Assembly (NCBI GenBank): GCA_024138015.1
Contig: JAMXBB010000002.1
Location: 52,442,193 to 52,506,192 of the forward strand
Reading direction: 5' to 3'
Length of the DNA: 64,000 nucleotides
DNA from: Lumnitzera littorea
Lineage: Eukaryota > Streptophyta > Magnoliopsida > Myrtales > Combretaceae
The notes under the pieces are model-generated. The model was not told the DNA's origin. It was given only the letters and a program-made list of their open reading frames with translations, and did not search any database. Both the position numbers and the translations under genes were made by a program. Positions 35,581 through 46,501 of this stretch are shown here, piece after piece. Within the stretch, counting starts at the first letter, position 1, and the number at the start of each line of letters is the position of its first letter.

Positions 35581-36110
35581 ATCATGAGATCAAAGTGATC
35601 TTAGCTATTTGGATTGAAGTGATCTTGTAGTAGGCTTAGCAGCCATAATGCCTTAATGCAAACTCTAAGGTTGAAGCAACCTCATCTATGAAGGACTGAA
35701 GGGACCTTCTCATAGTAGTTGTAGCTCTTTTACAACATCTAATCATAAGGTCGAAGCGATCTTAGTTACGTAGATTGAAGTGAACTCACAGCTGGTTTGG
35801 TAGCCATAATACCTTAATGCAAATTCTAAGGTTAAAGCATACTCATCTGTGAAAGGTTGAAGCAACCTTCTTATAGTTGCTATAGTTGCTTAAGTAAAGG
35901 GTTCGCTTCCTAAGCATACAGTGGAACCATTGCCCTTCTATACCATACAAATCATGAGATAAAAGTGATCTCAGCTATGGTAGATTAACGTAGTTCCATA
36001 ATAGGCTTAGTAGCTGTAATGCCTTTTATTAATCTTAGAATTAAGGTAACTCCAACTACAAAAATAGGAGTGATTCAAACATAATAGCTGCTATCACTCA
36101 TAAGAGCAAC
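35581..36110 (+). repeat. Diverged tandem repeat downstream of element B integrase (3 units)
   Basis: Units start at 35,581 (ATCATGAGATCAAAGTGATC), 35,742 (ATCATAAGGTCGAAGCGATC) and 35,951 (ATCATGAGATAAAAGTGATC), spaced 161 and 209 bp. Each contains a GATTGAAGTGAxCTxxxAG block, a TAGCAGCCATAATGCCTTAA block and AATTCTAAGGTTxAAGCAAC. Tandem arrays between the coding region and 3' LTR are common in Tat/Ogre elements. The stretch 35,490-35,580 and 36,111-36,440 hold no gene. Confidence 0.75.
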
Positions 36111-36399
36111 ATATATGAATCACTATTTGAGAGGATTGAGTACCAAAGGTCGTACAAGCTTGCAAAATAACTTCCATAGATATGCTACTTAATAACAAAG
36201 ATGTTGGTCATCATTTAAGCATAAACAATAAACAAGCACATGAAATCATCAAGAGATTCATAAAGCCAAGGTAATTAATCAACTAAATCATCAAACAGTA
36301 TTACTTAGCAATTGTCTTGTGGACTACCTAAGAAAAAAAAAAAAGAAGAAGAAAAGAAAATACTATAAAAATTTTCAAGGACTAAGTCGCTACTCTACA

Positions 36400-39300
36400 A
36401 TTAACTTAACATCCGTCTTTCAAATCATCCTATCTATGCCAACATCAAAGGGCTTTAGCTTCCTTTTCAAGTACTGCTAGCTCATCCTTTAAAGCTTCAA
36501 TTCTTAGTTCAACCTTCGCTTGTTCCTTCAAAAGTGGACAATAATCTACTAACTTATGAGCCTTCTCTGCTATAGGTGCTAGGCTTGGTACATAGAAAAA
36601 CAATTGTCCTGTACCATCATATTCATCCACGATTGACATTAGGTTCACCATTGACAAGTCCTTTCATGAGTAACTCATGTAGATCATTACTTCACCTAAC
36701 ATTGCTAAGATAGTATGACATAAGTGCAACCATGTAAATGCTGAGCCTACCTAGAACTTCCATCCAAAGCATATAAACGCTCTAAGAGTAGAATAAGATG
36801 TAGCTTACATCAGACCCATGAAAATGTGTTCTCTCCTTTGAATCTATATTGATCAATGGAGTTGCTTCCTTATCCTAGCGATAAAGGTCAGCAACTAAGG
36901 GAGAAAACTAATTGGTAGAAGCAACAAAAGGAGGAACATTAGGAGAAATTGTCATATGATGCAAAAAAAAAAAAAAAAAAAAAATCCTTATCTTAAGTAG
37001 CCATGCTAAGCAAAGTGTCGACATGAGTCTCAACACCTATAATCAATTCTGGATTCAGAACTCGAGCCCCAATAACTACAGTGGTGCCAATCTTGTCCAT
37101 CGCATTGCAATCTACCATATCATTTGAATTTGCATCATCATCTGTATAATCACGAGTCTTAGGAGTGCAACCATAATAAATTAACTCCTGGTAATAATCT
37201 TCTTCAACCTATCAGATTAAATCTTTAGATAAAGACATCCCCTCTTCATGCTGCAAGTGGACTTAGATAATGTCCTAATAGAAAAAAAAAATAATAATGC
37301 ATAATATGAAAAGGAAAAGTTTTAAGGAAATAAATTTTTAGAGGAATAGCCCCTACTTACTCAATGCATGTCCTTATTAGATCATTGCGATTAGGTAGTA
37401 ATGGAGAAGGGCACTTTGAGGCTTTCACCCTCATCTTAGCCTTTTTAGAAGAGTCTAACTTCTTACTAACATGATTAGAATTCTTTGTACTCTTTGGTCC
37501 TTCAAACTTATTTGGCCTCAAAGTTGAAGATAAAACTCATCTCTATAAACATTGACCTTTACTATTGGATCCACATTGGAAGCAAAAGCATAGCCTCAAA
37601 TTCCTTCAAACAAGTTTCCTAATAAAATGACCAACTAAGGGAGATGACCCTACGACAACTGTAAGAGGGAAAGTAGAACAAATCAACCTCTAGATAAAGG
37701 TTCTTAATGTCTATGGGTGATATCTGCCGACATAAGACCTAAAATCTACAGCTGGAGCTATCACATATAGACCTTAATCAAACCTAAGCTATTGTGCTAC
37801 ATTGTATGGAGAATATACTACAACACCTAGCTTAAGGAAGCTATTGCTTAAGCCCCTAACATCGAGTAATAAAGGAAGACTACTTGGGACACAATATCAA
37901 AGAAAATCGACTCTGAGCACTATAAAGGTTCATGATTCTTTAGGAAAATGTAGCCTTATGAGTTAGGTAGGTTATATTCGCTACATGACTAGTAGCCATT
38001 AATTTTCTTCGCATATGGATGAAACACAAACTCACTAGTAAAGTCAATAAGAATAAATAAGGGGCATTCAAATTGCCTTTCAACTTAAGCCCATGATCAT
38101 GGCTAAACTAAGTTAGGCTTGTTGTTTACATTGGGAGATGAAGAATGGCTCTTGAACCTCTCACAAAAGAAAAGCTAAAGAAAGACAACATCCACATAGC
38201 ATAGTGTTGTACAGTGACCCATAGAGCAAACAAAGGGGTGGTGATATAAATCCAAGCAGTGATATAAGGAACTAAGATAAAGGGGCACTATGGCAAAGTA
38301 GTCCCCTTAAGACATATGGATCGCCAATGGAAATAGACGAGGGATAACCCCTTCCTCAAAACCTCTTAAGAAGATATAGATAGATAGCCATAAAGCAATA
38401 AATGTTATAAGTTCATACCTATCAAGAAACATATGTAGTTAAAATAAGGAATTCTTACAAAGCAAGTAAACATAGTCATGAATAAAGGAGTGGTCAACAC
38501 TTAGCTAGTTCTATGACATAGGCCTCGAAAAGTAGTATAGTCAAAGTTCTCAATCCATGAAGTGAATGTAGACCTCTTTAAGGGAGTCACTTGACTTTAT
38601 AGTTTCTAATAAAGCCAAATGTACGTTCTACTCTATAGGAGTAGTTAAGGTAGTATAACATACATCCTCTCAAAGTCTCGAAGATTCAATAAGAAGAAGG
38701 CATCCTTTAAGGTTGGAGTAAATTTTGCCTACGAAGTTAATAACCTACTAGATCTTCATGTCTTCTATTTTTGTGAAATTAAAGCACAAAGTCATGGCAA
38801 TGGCATTGAAACTCTTGTCTTCGTACAATAAGGAAGCATGGTGTTCATGCCTTGTAATGTATTACACCTGTACGAACCATCTATCAAGTATTTGCCTTAG
38901 AAAGCTAAGCTGAGTATGAAGAAGGGGCAACTCTTTCCTCTCTTTAAGAAAAAAAAAAAGAGTATAAAGTCACCCTTCACTAATAATTTAGGCTCCAACT
39001 ACACTTATGGAGAGATAAACTTGAAGGAGCCATCAGTAAGAGTGGTCATGTTTGTGTGCTTCCCCGAAAACTAGCTTGGATCCCAAAAGTATCTCCTTTA
39101 ATCACATCATTAGTGTAGTCATTATAAGGAGATGGAACCTTCGATATTTAACCTCTAATGTGGGCTAATAACTCTCTTTGACGAGTGACTCCAATGGGCT
39201 TAGGTTGGCTACTCTTAGACTTAGCTATGGCTAATGAAATGGGAATCTAGTAAGACACTTAAAGTTAACCATAGGCCTACAAGAGGTCAAGAATCTACGA

Positions 39301-39480
39301 TAACATCTAAGATTAACCAAGGGCTTAAAGGAATGATCAGATTTTGGGTTTTTGAATTTGTTGTTGGTTGGGAATGGTGAATAACCTAAGTCTTGTAAAA
39401 GAAAGAAAGTAAGGCTAAAGGGAGAGTTGAGGCTAATCTGGCATAGCCACTTCAATGCCTAAGTTAGTGCATAGATAAAC
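36400..39480 (-). pseudogene. Plant mobile domain (PMD)-like transposon-associated ORF with C-terminal coiled coil (broken)
   Basis: Minus-strand translation gives, in order, KFTPTLKDAFFLLNLRDFER (about 38,730-38,655), GLLCHSAPLS and related hydrophobic text (38,300-38,180), SCVPSSLPLLLDVRGL, YSPYNVAQ, stop, LRFD (37,850-37,765), a basic Ser/Lys linker with EGPKSTKNSNHVSKK (37,520-37,450), and KAHKLVDYCPLLKEQAKVEL with RIEALKDELAVLEKEAKAL (36,600-36,445), a coiled coil. The TPTLxD opening, the YxPxxVAxQLxFDQ block and a terminal coiled coil fit the plant mobile domain proteins carried by MULE and gypsy elements. Stops are numerous. The family call is from memory of the motif and is moderate. 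Confidence 0.5.
36962..36984 (+). repeat. Poly-A tract
   Basis: A run of A interrupting the PMD-like region, 22-23 bases. No target duplication was found around it, so it is not assigned to a retroposed insert. Confidence 0.8.
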
Positions 39481-40470
39481 AAGTGAATGAGTAAGAGAGA
39501 ATGAAAGTTCAAATGGAGTAAAGAGTTCTTATAGTAACTATGTCACCATATTTATAGGTGTTTGTCTAATAAAAATAGTGTTTGGTAGTCTTTGGTTATG
39601 GACCATGTAATGGCTTACTAATTTGCATACGTACTTAAAGACATGAAGTAGTAGGTAGTTCTATAGTTAGATCATACGTATCCTTTAACTATCTGCACCT
39701 CTTTTTAAATTCAAAGTACTTGAGTAGGCAAGCTAAGCTCTCTAACCCATCAGATTAGCCAAGTCTAAGGACTCCCAAAGTCATTAAGGCATGTTGCATT
39801 GTCAACTTCGGCAAAGTAGGTTAACTTGGTAGGCAAAGTGCTAAGCTATAATCAAAAGTGAAATTCCTCTATCATCATTTGTGATCTGACTCCCGTAGTT
39901 GAGAATTTAGCTCTAAGAGTATGTGCAAGGGTATCACCTAATATGTTAGGTCAGTAAGCAAGCCATTCAATAATGGTGCTTACAATTCATTATGTGGCTA
40001 TCAAATAGTGTTGTTGTATATTTTTTCGGCATCCTTACACCTTATATGGCATTTGCTATGATACGTCTTATTGATTTCTAACCTACAATCCACAACTTTT
40101 AATTTTTCCGCTTATTCACCTTCTATACTTACGTAAAAGATAATTATCAAATCTATCATAATTATGCTACACCCATTTGTAACTGTTGACGATGTAGTAT
40201 CCATTAGATCCTCGATGTCAAACACATATCCTCCATCTACACCTGGCAATCAAATTGTGACCCAAATTTTGATTAACCTTATTTTTATTATCCGAGAAGG
40301 GATTGTTAGGGTGATAAATATAAAATCCTCAAAAAGCTTTTTTAGCTACTTTCTACTTTGCTTTGTTCTCTTGTCTTCTCTACCAAAATCTTCCTTCTTG
40401 CATAAAATTTGCAAATCTTTCTTTCAACTTGCCTTCAACTTTTCTATTCAATTAGTCTTCACATTTTATC
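39481..40470. other. Spacer between the two divergent transposon-type ORFs
   Basis: AT-rich non-coding DNA separating the minus-strand PMD-like ORF from the plus-strand gypsy-type ORF. The ORF at 40,164-40,577 (plus) is mostly upstream sequence of the next feature read in another frame. No LTR ends or promoter can be fixed. Confidence 0.4.
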
Positions 40471-40475
40471 AGGTA

Positions 40476-43023
40476 TGGCCAGAAGCAAAATCTGCTTTGT
40501 TACTCTTAGTAATTTCAAGGGTACTTTTTCTTCCCCATCTTCCCCTCTTACCCCCACCCTACCCCCCAAAGAGATGACTGGGATAGGTTCAACTTCAAGT
40601 AATTCGATAGATAACTTGATAGAAAGGTAGGAGAAACTTGCTCATATCAAAGCTCTTCTAGTAGATGTCTATCTAGATGATAGAGAAGATGAATCACTTG
40701 CTAGGTACCTTTACAACACCCAATTTATAATATTGATTCATTAGATGGAGTGGTAAGCGGTGTGGTTAGGACAATTGTTTCAAAGTACAATAAATATTTT
40801 CGAGATCTTCCACTTGAGTGGCACTTACGTAACCCAAAAGATGATGAGAGGGTATACCATTAAGTGCAAATTCTACCTTTACTTGAAATATTTTGATTTT
40901 GGGTTGCATTTGCCTTTTTTTGATTTCAAAAGCAACTTTTCAATTATTTTTGTGTATTGTCGAGTATGTTCTCTTCAAACACATACACGCTTCTTATTGT
41001 TTTTGCGATAATATGTAAGGAGCTTGAAATTAGAGTTACACCACAATTGTTTAGATATTTCTTTATGAATAAAAGATAGCCTGATGGCTGGTTCTATGCG
41101 ATACTACGACATGATCAAAAGTTGATGGATGGTTTAGAATCCAAGATCCACAAATGTAATAAAAAATATATTTCAGTTATATCATACGAGGATCTAAACT
41201 TTTAGAGCAAATGGATTGAACCCATTTGAAATAAAGACATAAGGCTATTACTAAATGATGTTGTTACTACTAAGAACATTCAAGATAAGTAGTATAACAA
41301 GATGCTCTTTAGGACATCGAGAGGATTGTTACAAGACATGAGAAAGCAAAGCCTATATTCTTCAATAAAGAAGGCAGGATTTTGATTTATCCACTGTATT
41401 GAGTTGAGCTACGAGAGGGAAGCCAATCTTGGTTACTCATAGGGGGAGACTTATTACCTTTAAGCTTCGCTTAGCACAGATTTGTAAGTTTCTTACATTT
41501 TCTTTATTGTAACACTTTTCTTTTCTAAAAACATGGATGTAGGTGATGTAGACCCTAAAAAGCTATTGGCTTAGGCTAAGGATAAGAAACAGAACTTGGA
41601 CAACCGTGCCACCAAAGCTATTGCAAGCTAGGCTATGGTGAAGAAGTAAGTTGTCAAGGAACAAGTCATCAAAGGATTGACGATCTAAAGAAGAAGAAGG
41701 AGATTGCCTATCTTAAGAATGGACAAATACTACATTAGGAGAAAGCTCCTGAAACTATTCAAAACAAGGTATCACCCATTGCAAGGAACACTATAGAAGG
41801 GAGACCATTTAGTGAACCTAATCAAATTGCTACTCTTAAGGATGCCATGAAGATTGCTCCATTCGAGGCTATGGATAGCTCGGTAGAGCTGTCATCTATG
41901 CTAAGCCTAAAGAAAAGGAAGGGGAAGGAGCATGTTAAAGAGCCTTCATCTAAGAAAAGAAAGGAAATGAATAAGAGCATTAAGGTGGCTATGAAAGAGA
42001 AGGTTCTTGACATTAAGTCTATCAAGTCTGTACCTCAGACTATAAAGAGTTGCTATTATGTACCATATTGAAAGCACACTATCCTAGATATTGACTTTGC
42101 TTTGGGCGATAGGACAAAGTCCTTTGCCATGTTGGAAGGAACTATTCTACCGAAGGATAAGGAGTTGTGAAGAGGGATGTAGATAGAGTTAATGGTAGCA
42201 ACAAAGGCCACATTGCTGCAAAGTTGTATGTTGTAAGTTTTTGGATGGTTGTAATTTTTCTTCACTTGAATCATTTATCTTGCTATTGACCATTTAGGGC
42301 ATTGTAGATGAGTAGTCACATCTTGATGGCCATTAATGAAGCTGAGGAGGAAATAAGAAAGGTAAATCCAACCATCCTTTACACATTCACGTAATTAAGA
42401 GCTAATTGGCTTATCATTTTAATGCTTTGTTGCAAAAGGTATAGGAGGCCAACAACTCTTCTAAAGCATAGACAATAGTGGCTTAGAATGCTAGAATAAA
42501 GGCCAAAATGGAAGCCCAAAAGTTGCAAGAAGAGCTTGCTAATGAGAAATTGGCACATTTTTTAGTAGTCGATGAGGCGTCAAGCTTAAAGACTAAAAAT
42601 GATGGGCTTTTTAAGGAGAGTGAGGATTCAAAGGAGTAGCTCCATGAAAGAAAGGAGAAGTGTTGGAATCTATGGCAAACAATTGCCTCAATGAGAGAGG
42701 AAGAAGATAAGCCAAGGGTTCAAATAAATAATTTGGAGATCAAGAACTCCAAATTTAAAGCATGTATCGAGGAGCTAAAGGAAGCTACAAAGAAAAAACA
42801 TGGCATGGAGGAGGCAGTTTTGATAGTTACTCCTAATCAGCAATATGAGAAATTGCTTCGTAAGAAATTTCTAAAAGGGGTTCAACTGGCTAGGGTAGAA
42901 ATTTTAAAAGTTCACCCTAACTATGAACTCTCTTGCCTTGACTTTACTGATGTTGATAATGATGATGATGGAGAGGTCAGTGACGAAGGAGTAAAAGGTC
43001 AAAGGCAAAGTGACAATCACTGA
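40476..43023 (+). pseudogene. 'Putative gypsy type transposon' N-domain ORF with C-terminal coiled coil (broken)
   Basis: The start is probably the ATG at 40,476 (MARSKICFVTLSNFKGTFSS). KFYLYLKYFDFGLHLPFFDF (40,869-40,930), FVYCRVCSLQTHTRFLLFLR and a following LELHHNCLDISL block resemble the region of plant ORFs classed as 'putative gypsy type transposon' (Pfam Transposase_28), where a line such as 'FYLYxFxxGLRLPLxPF' is typical. From 42,400 the text becomes Lys/Glu-rich with heptads, and 42,691-43,023 is an intact stretch (KFKACIEELKEATKKKHGME, YEKLLRKKFLKGVQLARVEI, LDFTDVDNDDDGEV) ending in TGA at 43,021-43,023. Many stops upstream. Such ORFs accompany Ty3/gypsy elements; their function is not established. 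Confidence 0.5.
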
Positions 43024-43859
43024 AATCTTTGTAGTTGTTGAAGAACCAGCTACAAAATGAACCCCTTTATGTACAAAAAGTGACCCCGCGTGCTTCAGCC
43101 AAGGTATCTAGTGTTGAGAAAGATCCCAACACTAACGGGGTCTCTAAGAGCTTAGTAAACTAAGACCTCGATCCTACTTATTCTACAAAGGAGGATATCC
43201 CCCAACCTTAGGCTGTTAGTTAACTTTTGTTTAATTGCTGTTCTAAATACTTCTAGACATTTGCATAGATCAGAATGCCAACCTTTTGGTTTGTAATGAA
43301 ACTCTATTAATATTCTATGTTTCAATTTGCTGCATGTTTTATTTTACGCATGTTTGATTTGTCTATTTGTTCATAGACATAGTTAGAGAAAGTTCATTAA
43401 TCGTATGAGATCTAAACTTATTTCAAATATTATGGTCTGTTCATTAAACAAAATTAATGCCTATTATAGGCAATTTCGAGCTCATTAGAAATATTAGGTT
43501 AAAGCTCTTCTTAGAGAGAGTCAGGCTTATCCACCAATTTTTATTAACTCATTAACCAAAATGGGTCAGAAATTTATAATTGATAGCTCTTTTATCGCTT
43601 AGGTTAGAACTATATTTTTCATTAATCATAGTTAGATCAGGAATTAACAAGCTAAAAAATGTATGAGACAAATTGGAAAAGACATACTTCACATTGATAA
43701 AGATTGGGCTATTACTTGACATAATGTTGAGAGAAATAGCAAACGAAAATATACATCATTGTAGATAACATAGTAATACTACTCAAAATACAACTTAAGG
43801 TTCTTGGCATTCTATACACAAGGAATAACTTTACCATCCAACTAACCTTTCTAGTTGGT
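43024..43859. other. Non-coding spacer
   Basis: AT-rich DNA with no recognised gene. It should contain the 3' end and any 3' LTR of minus-strand element D, but no LTR end or polypurine tract is evident. Confidence 0.4.
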
Positions 43860-45250
43860 AGGCCACATTGCTTACAACTTCTTAGGCCCTAACTGGGTCC
43901 TCCCAATTTGTGCTAAGCTTCTTTTAGCTATCTCGTATACCTATTATCTCTAATTTCCTACAAACTAAGTCTCCAGGTTGAAATACCTTATGTTTGATTT
44001 TTTGGTTGTAATACCTTGCCACTCTATGCTAATATGTGGCTACCCTTGCTCATGCAATATCTCTTATCTCTTTAATTGCATCTAAATTGGTCGTCAAGCA
44101 AACTTAGCTTGCATTGACATCAAAATTTTGCATACGTAGGTTAGGTAACTCCAAATCAATTGGTAAAATGGCTTTCAATTAAAAGCTAGACTGAATGGTA
44201 TTTCTCCTATTGGAGTCTTGTGAGTGGTCCTATACCCCCATAGAATGTTAAGTAGCTCATTAGCCTACTTGCCATTTGCTTGATCAATTCGTCTCTTCGA
44301 ACTGTATAAGGTAGTCTTGTAAACAACCTTCACTTATCCATTTGTTTGGGGATGAGTGACTGAAGTATAGTTTAGCCCGATGCCATGCTTTTCACCAAAA
44401 GCTTGAAACCCATCATTGTCAAACTACAGACTATTGTTAGTTCTTATCATAAAAGGGACTCCAAACCTTAACACAATAAAGTTAAAAACAAATGATTCGA
44501 TCTTTTACTCAGTAATTTGTGTTACTACTTTATCTTCTACCCATTTGGTAAAATAATCCACTATGCCTATTATGAACTACCGCTATGCAGTTGCCTTAGG
44601 AAAGGTCTAAGTATATCTAATCCCCATTGAGCAAAGGGCCAAGGGGTAGTCAAACTATGTAATCCAGTTGTAGGTGCATGGCTAAAGACTTCATGTGTTT
44701 GACACTGTGGGCATTATCACATTACTATCTTTGCATCTTCCTTCATGGTTAACCACTAGTAGCCGAGCCTTAATGCCTAAACATATAATGTATGGGCCTT
44801 CATGTGATTACTACACATAGCCCCATGCAAATTAGAAAGAACTTATTGAGTACCTATCGGTGAAAGACAGCAGACATAAGTTTAAAAAAGACTGCGCTAA
44901 TATAAGAGGTCGTTAATTAGAGTATAATTTGCTACTTGGCATATGAGCCTCCAAGCTGCTTTTTTATTTATAGGCAGGACCCCATCTCTTAGATACTACA
45001 CGACTGGGTCCATCCATAACTTCTCTTTCAAGTAAGTTTGCACTTCATAACATCGTCCAGATACTTCTAAACTCTTGTTAAGTAAATAGTCAATGAAATG
45101 TTTATCATTTAAGTTAGGGAGTGATGTGCTAGCCAATTTTGTCAATTTATCAATGCCGATGTTCCAAGCTCCTGGGATTTTCTCAAATATGAAAGAATGA
45201 AATTCCTCTACGAGCGTTCATGCTATAATCAAGTACTTGCTCATAACTTC
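43860..45250 (-). pseudogene. Element D integrase (broken)
   Basis: Minus-strand text from about 44,470: GVPFMIRTNNSL, FDNDGFQAFGEKHGIGLNYT, SVTHPQTNG (44,390-44,320), then in another frame RTTHKTPIGEIPFSLAF-like, PNLRMQNFDVNA and YYNQKIKHKVFQPGDLVCRK (44,020-43,960) with LSTNWEDP. This is the Tat-type integrase core and C-terminal domain in the right order. The catalytic DNG is NNS. The segment 45,250-44,900 (FIFEKIPGAWNIGIDKLTKL, DPVV) is the linker between RNase H and integrase. Stops every 20-60 codons. Confidence 0.78.
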
Positions 45251-45600
45251 CTCTTTCGCGACATGTTTTCTTTTCACTTGGTTTATGAAAAATTGTTAAT
45301 CTAGAAAGACTACAACTTTCTCAACCCTAACTGCCTTTGCCAATTTTAACTTGACGATCAAGACTTCATATTTAACCTCAATGTTGTTGGCTGATAATCC
45401 AAATTTCAACTTATTGAATTTTCACATTATGCGATCCTTGTAAAATAAGGGCTAATCCATTGCGTTCCCTTACTGAGGAACCATCTACATATAGATTCTA
45501 AGTAGGTTTTTTGGCCATATCAATGATGTCTTCTCCTCTAGTGAATTCAACAATAATGTTTACTAAAACTTGAGCTTTTAACATTGTTATGGGTTTATAC
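45251..45600 (-). pseudogene. Element D second RNase H (broken)
   Basis: Minus frames read YKPITMLKAQVLVNIIVEFT, NLYVDGSSVRERNGLALILQ (45,515-45,450), FGLSANNIEVKYEVLIVKL-like and VNQVKRKHVAKEEVMSKYL-like. This is the extra, archaeal-like RNase H (LYVDGSS, EAEYEALI, VNQV) found between pol and integrase in Tat/Ogre elements. The sequence stops abruptly at 45,600, where the block called element E begins. Confidence 0.75.
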
Positions 45601-45601
45601 T

Positions 45602-45840
45602 TGTAGACACCTCATTTTTGCCCCGCTTATATTTATATTTTTGTTTATTTATTTATTTTTAAATAGGACAAAAGGTCCTAATTGTTAAAAAGTTAAAAAA
45701 ATTAGAAAAATAACAAAAAATAGAAAGTTTAGAAAAATAAAAAAAAAAATTCTAGAAAAATCACAAAAAATAGAAAATTTAGTAAAAATCACAAAAAGTA
45801 GAAAATCTAGAGAAAATATAAAAAAAAAAATACAAAGTAA
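45602..45840 (+). repeat. Left arm of a 2.5-kb inverted repeat
   Basis: Starts TGTAGACACCTCATTTTTGC and runs through a TTTATTTATTT stretch, GGACAAAAGGTCCTAATTG and a long GAAAAAT/TAGAAAAT-rich region. The reverse complement of 47,890-48,117 has the same blocks in the same order. TGTAGACACC-type strings are known as the start of some plant Ty3/gypsy LTRs, so the arms may be two LTR starts in opposite orientation. Confidence 0.65.
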
Positions 45841-46047
45841 ACCAAACAAAGATAAGGTCAGATCAAGAGAGGATAGGGGTACAGGTCAAGAAATTGGAGT
45901 GGGTTATGGGTCTAGTCGAATCCAGATTTAGACTAGGTCTTAAGTTGCTAGGTAACTCTAACAACAACAGTACATAAAGAGGGTTTAGCTTGATCCAATC
46001 ACCAATAAAAGTGGGACGGAGGATTTTTATGTAGATTTTATTGGGAT

Positions 46048-46501
46048 TTGGGGGTGGGGGAGGAGGGGGGAGGGGTAGGGTGGGGGGTGGGCTTNNNNNN
46101 NNNNNNNNNNNNNNNNNNNNNNNNNNNNNNNNNNNNNNNNNNNNNNNNNNNNNNNNNNNNNNNNNNNNNNNNNNNNNNNNNNNNNNNNNNNNNNNNNNNN
46201 NNNNNNNNNNNNNNNNNNNNNNNNNNNNNNNNNNNNNNNNNNNNNNNNNNNNNNNNNNNNNNNNNNNNNNNNNNNNNNNNNNNNNNNNNNNNNNNNNNNN
46301 NNNNNNNNNNNNNNNNNNNNNNNNNNNNNNNNNNNNNNNNNNNNNNNNNNNNNNNNNNNNNNNNNNNNNNNNNNNNNNNNNNNNNNNNNNNNNNNNNNNN
46401 NNNNNNNNNNNNNNNNNNNNNNNNNNNNNNNNNNNNNNNNNNNNNNNNNNNNNNTTGGGGGTGGGGGAGGAGGGGGGTGGGGTAGGGTGGGGGGTAGGCT
46501 T
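46048..46501. repeat. G-rich minisatellite copies on both sides of an assembly gap
   Basis: The 47-bp stretches 46,048-46,094 and 46,455-46,501 (TTGGGGGTGGGGGAGGAGGG ... GGCTT) differ at only two positions. The 360 N between them (46,095-46,454) therefore probably hide more copies of a G-rich unit that was hard to sequence. Runs of three to six G would allow G-quadruplex folding. The ORFs spanning the gap are artefacts. Confidence 0.85.
46095..46454. other. Assembly gap (360 N)
   Basis: Unsequenced positions. The true length may differ from 360. Confidence 0.99.

Noticed and set aside
39481..40470. 3' LTR of element B
   Set aside because: Compared by eye with 29,061-29,841 and no collinear blocks found.
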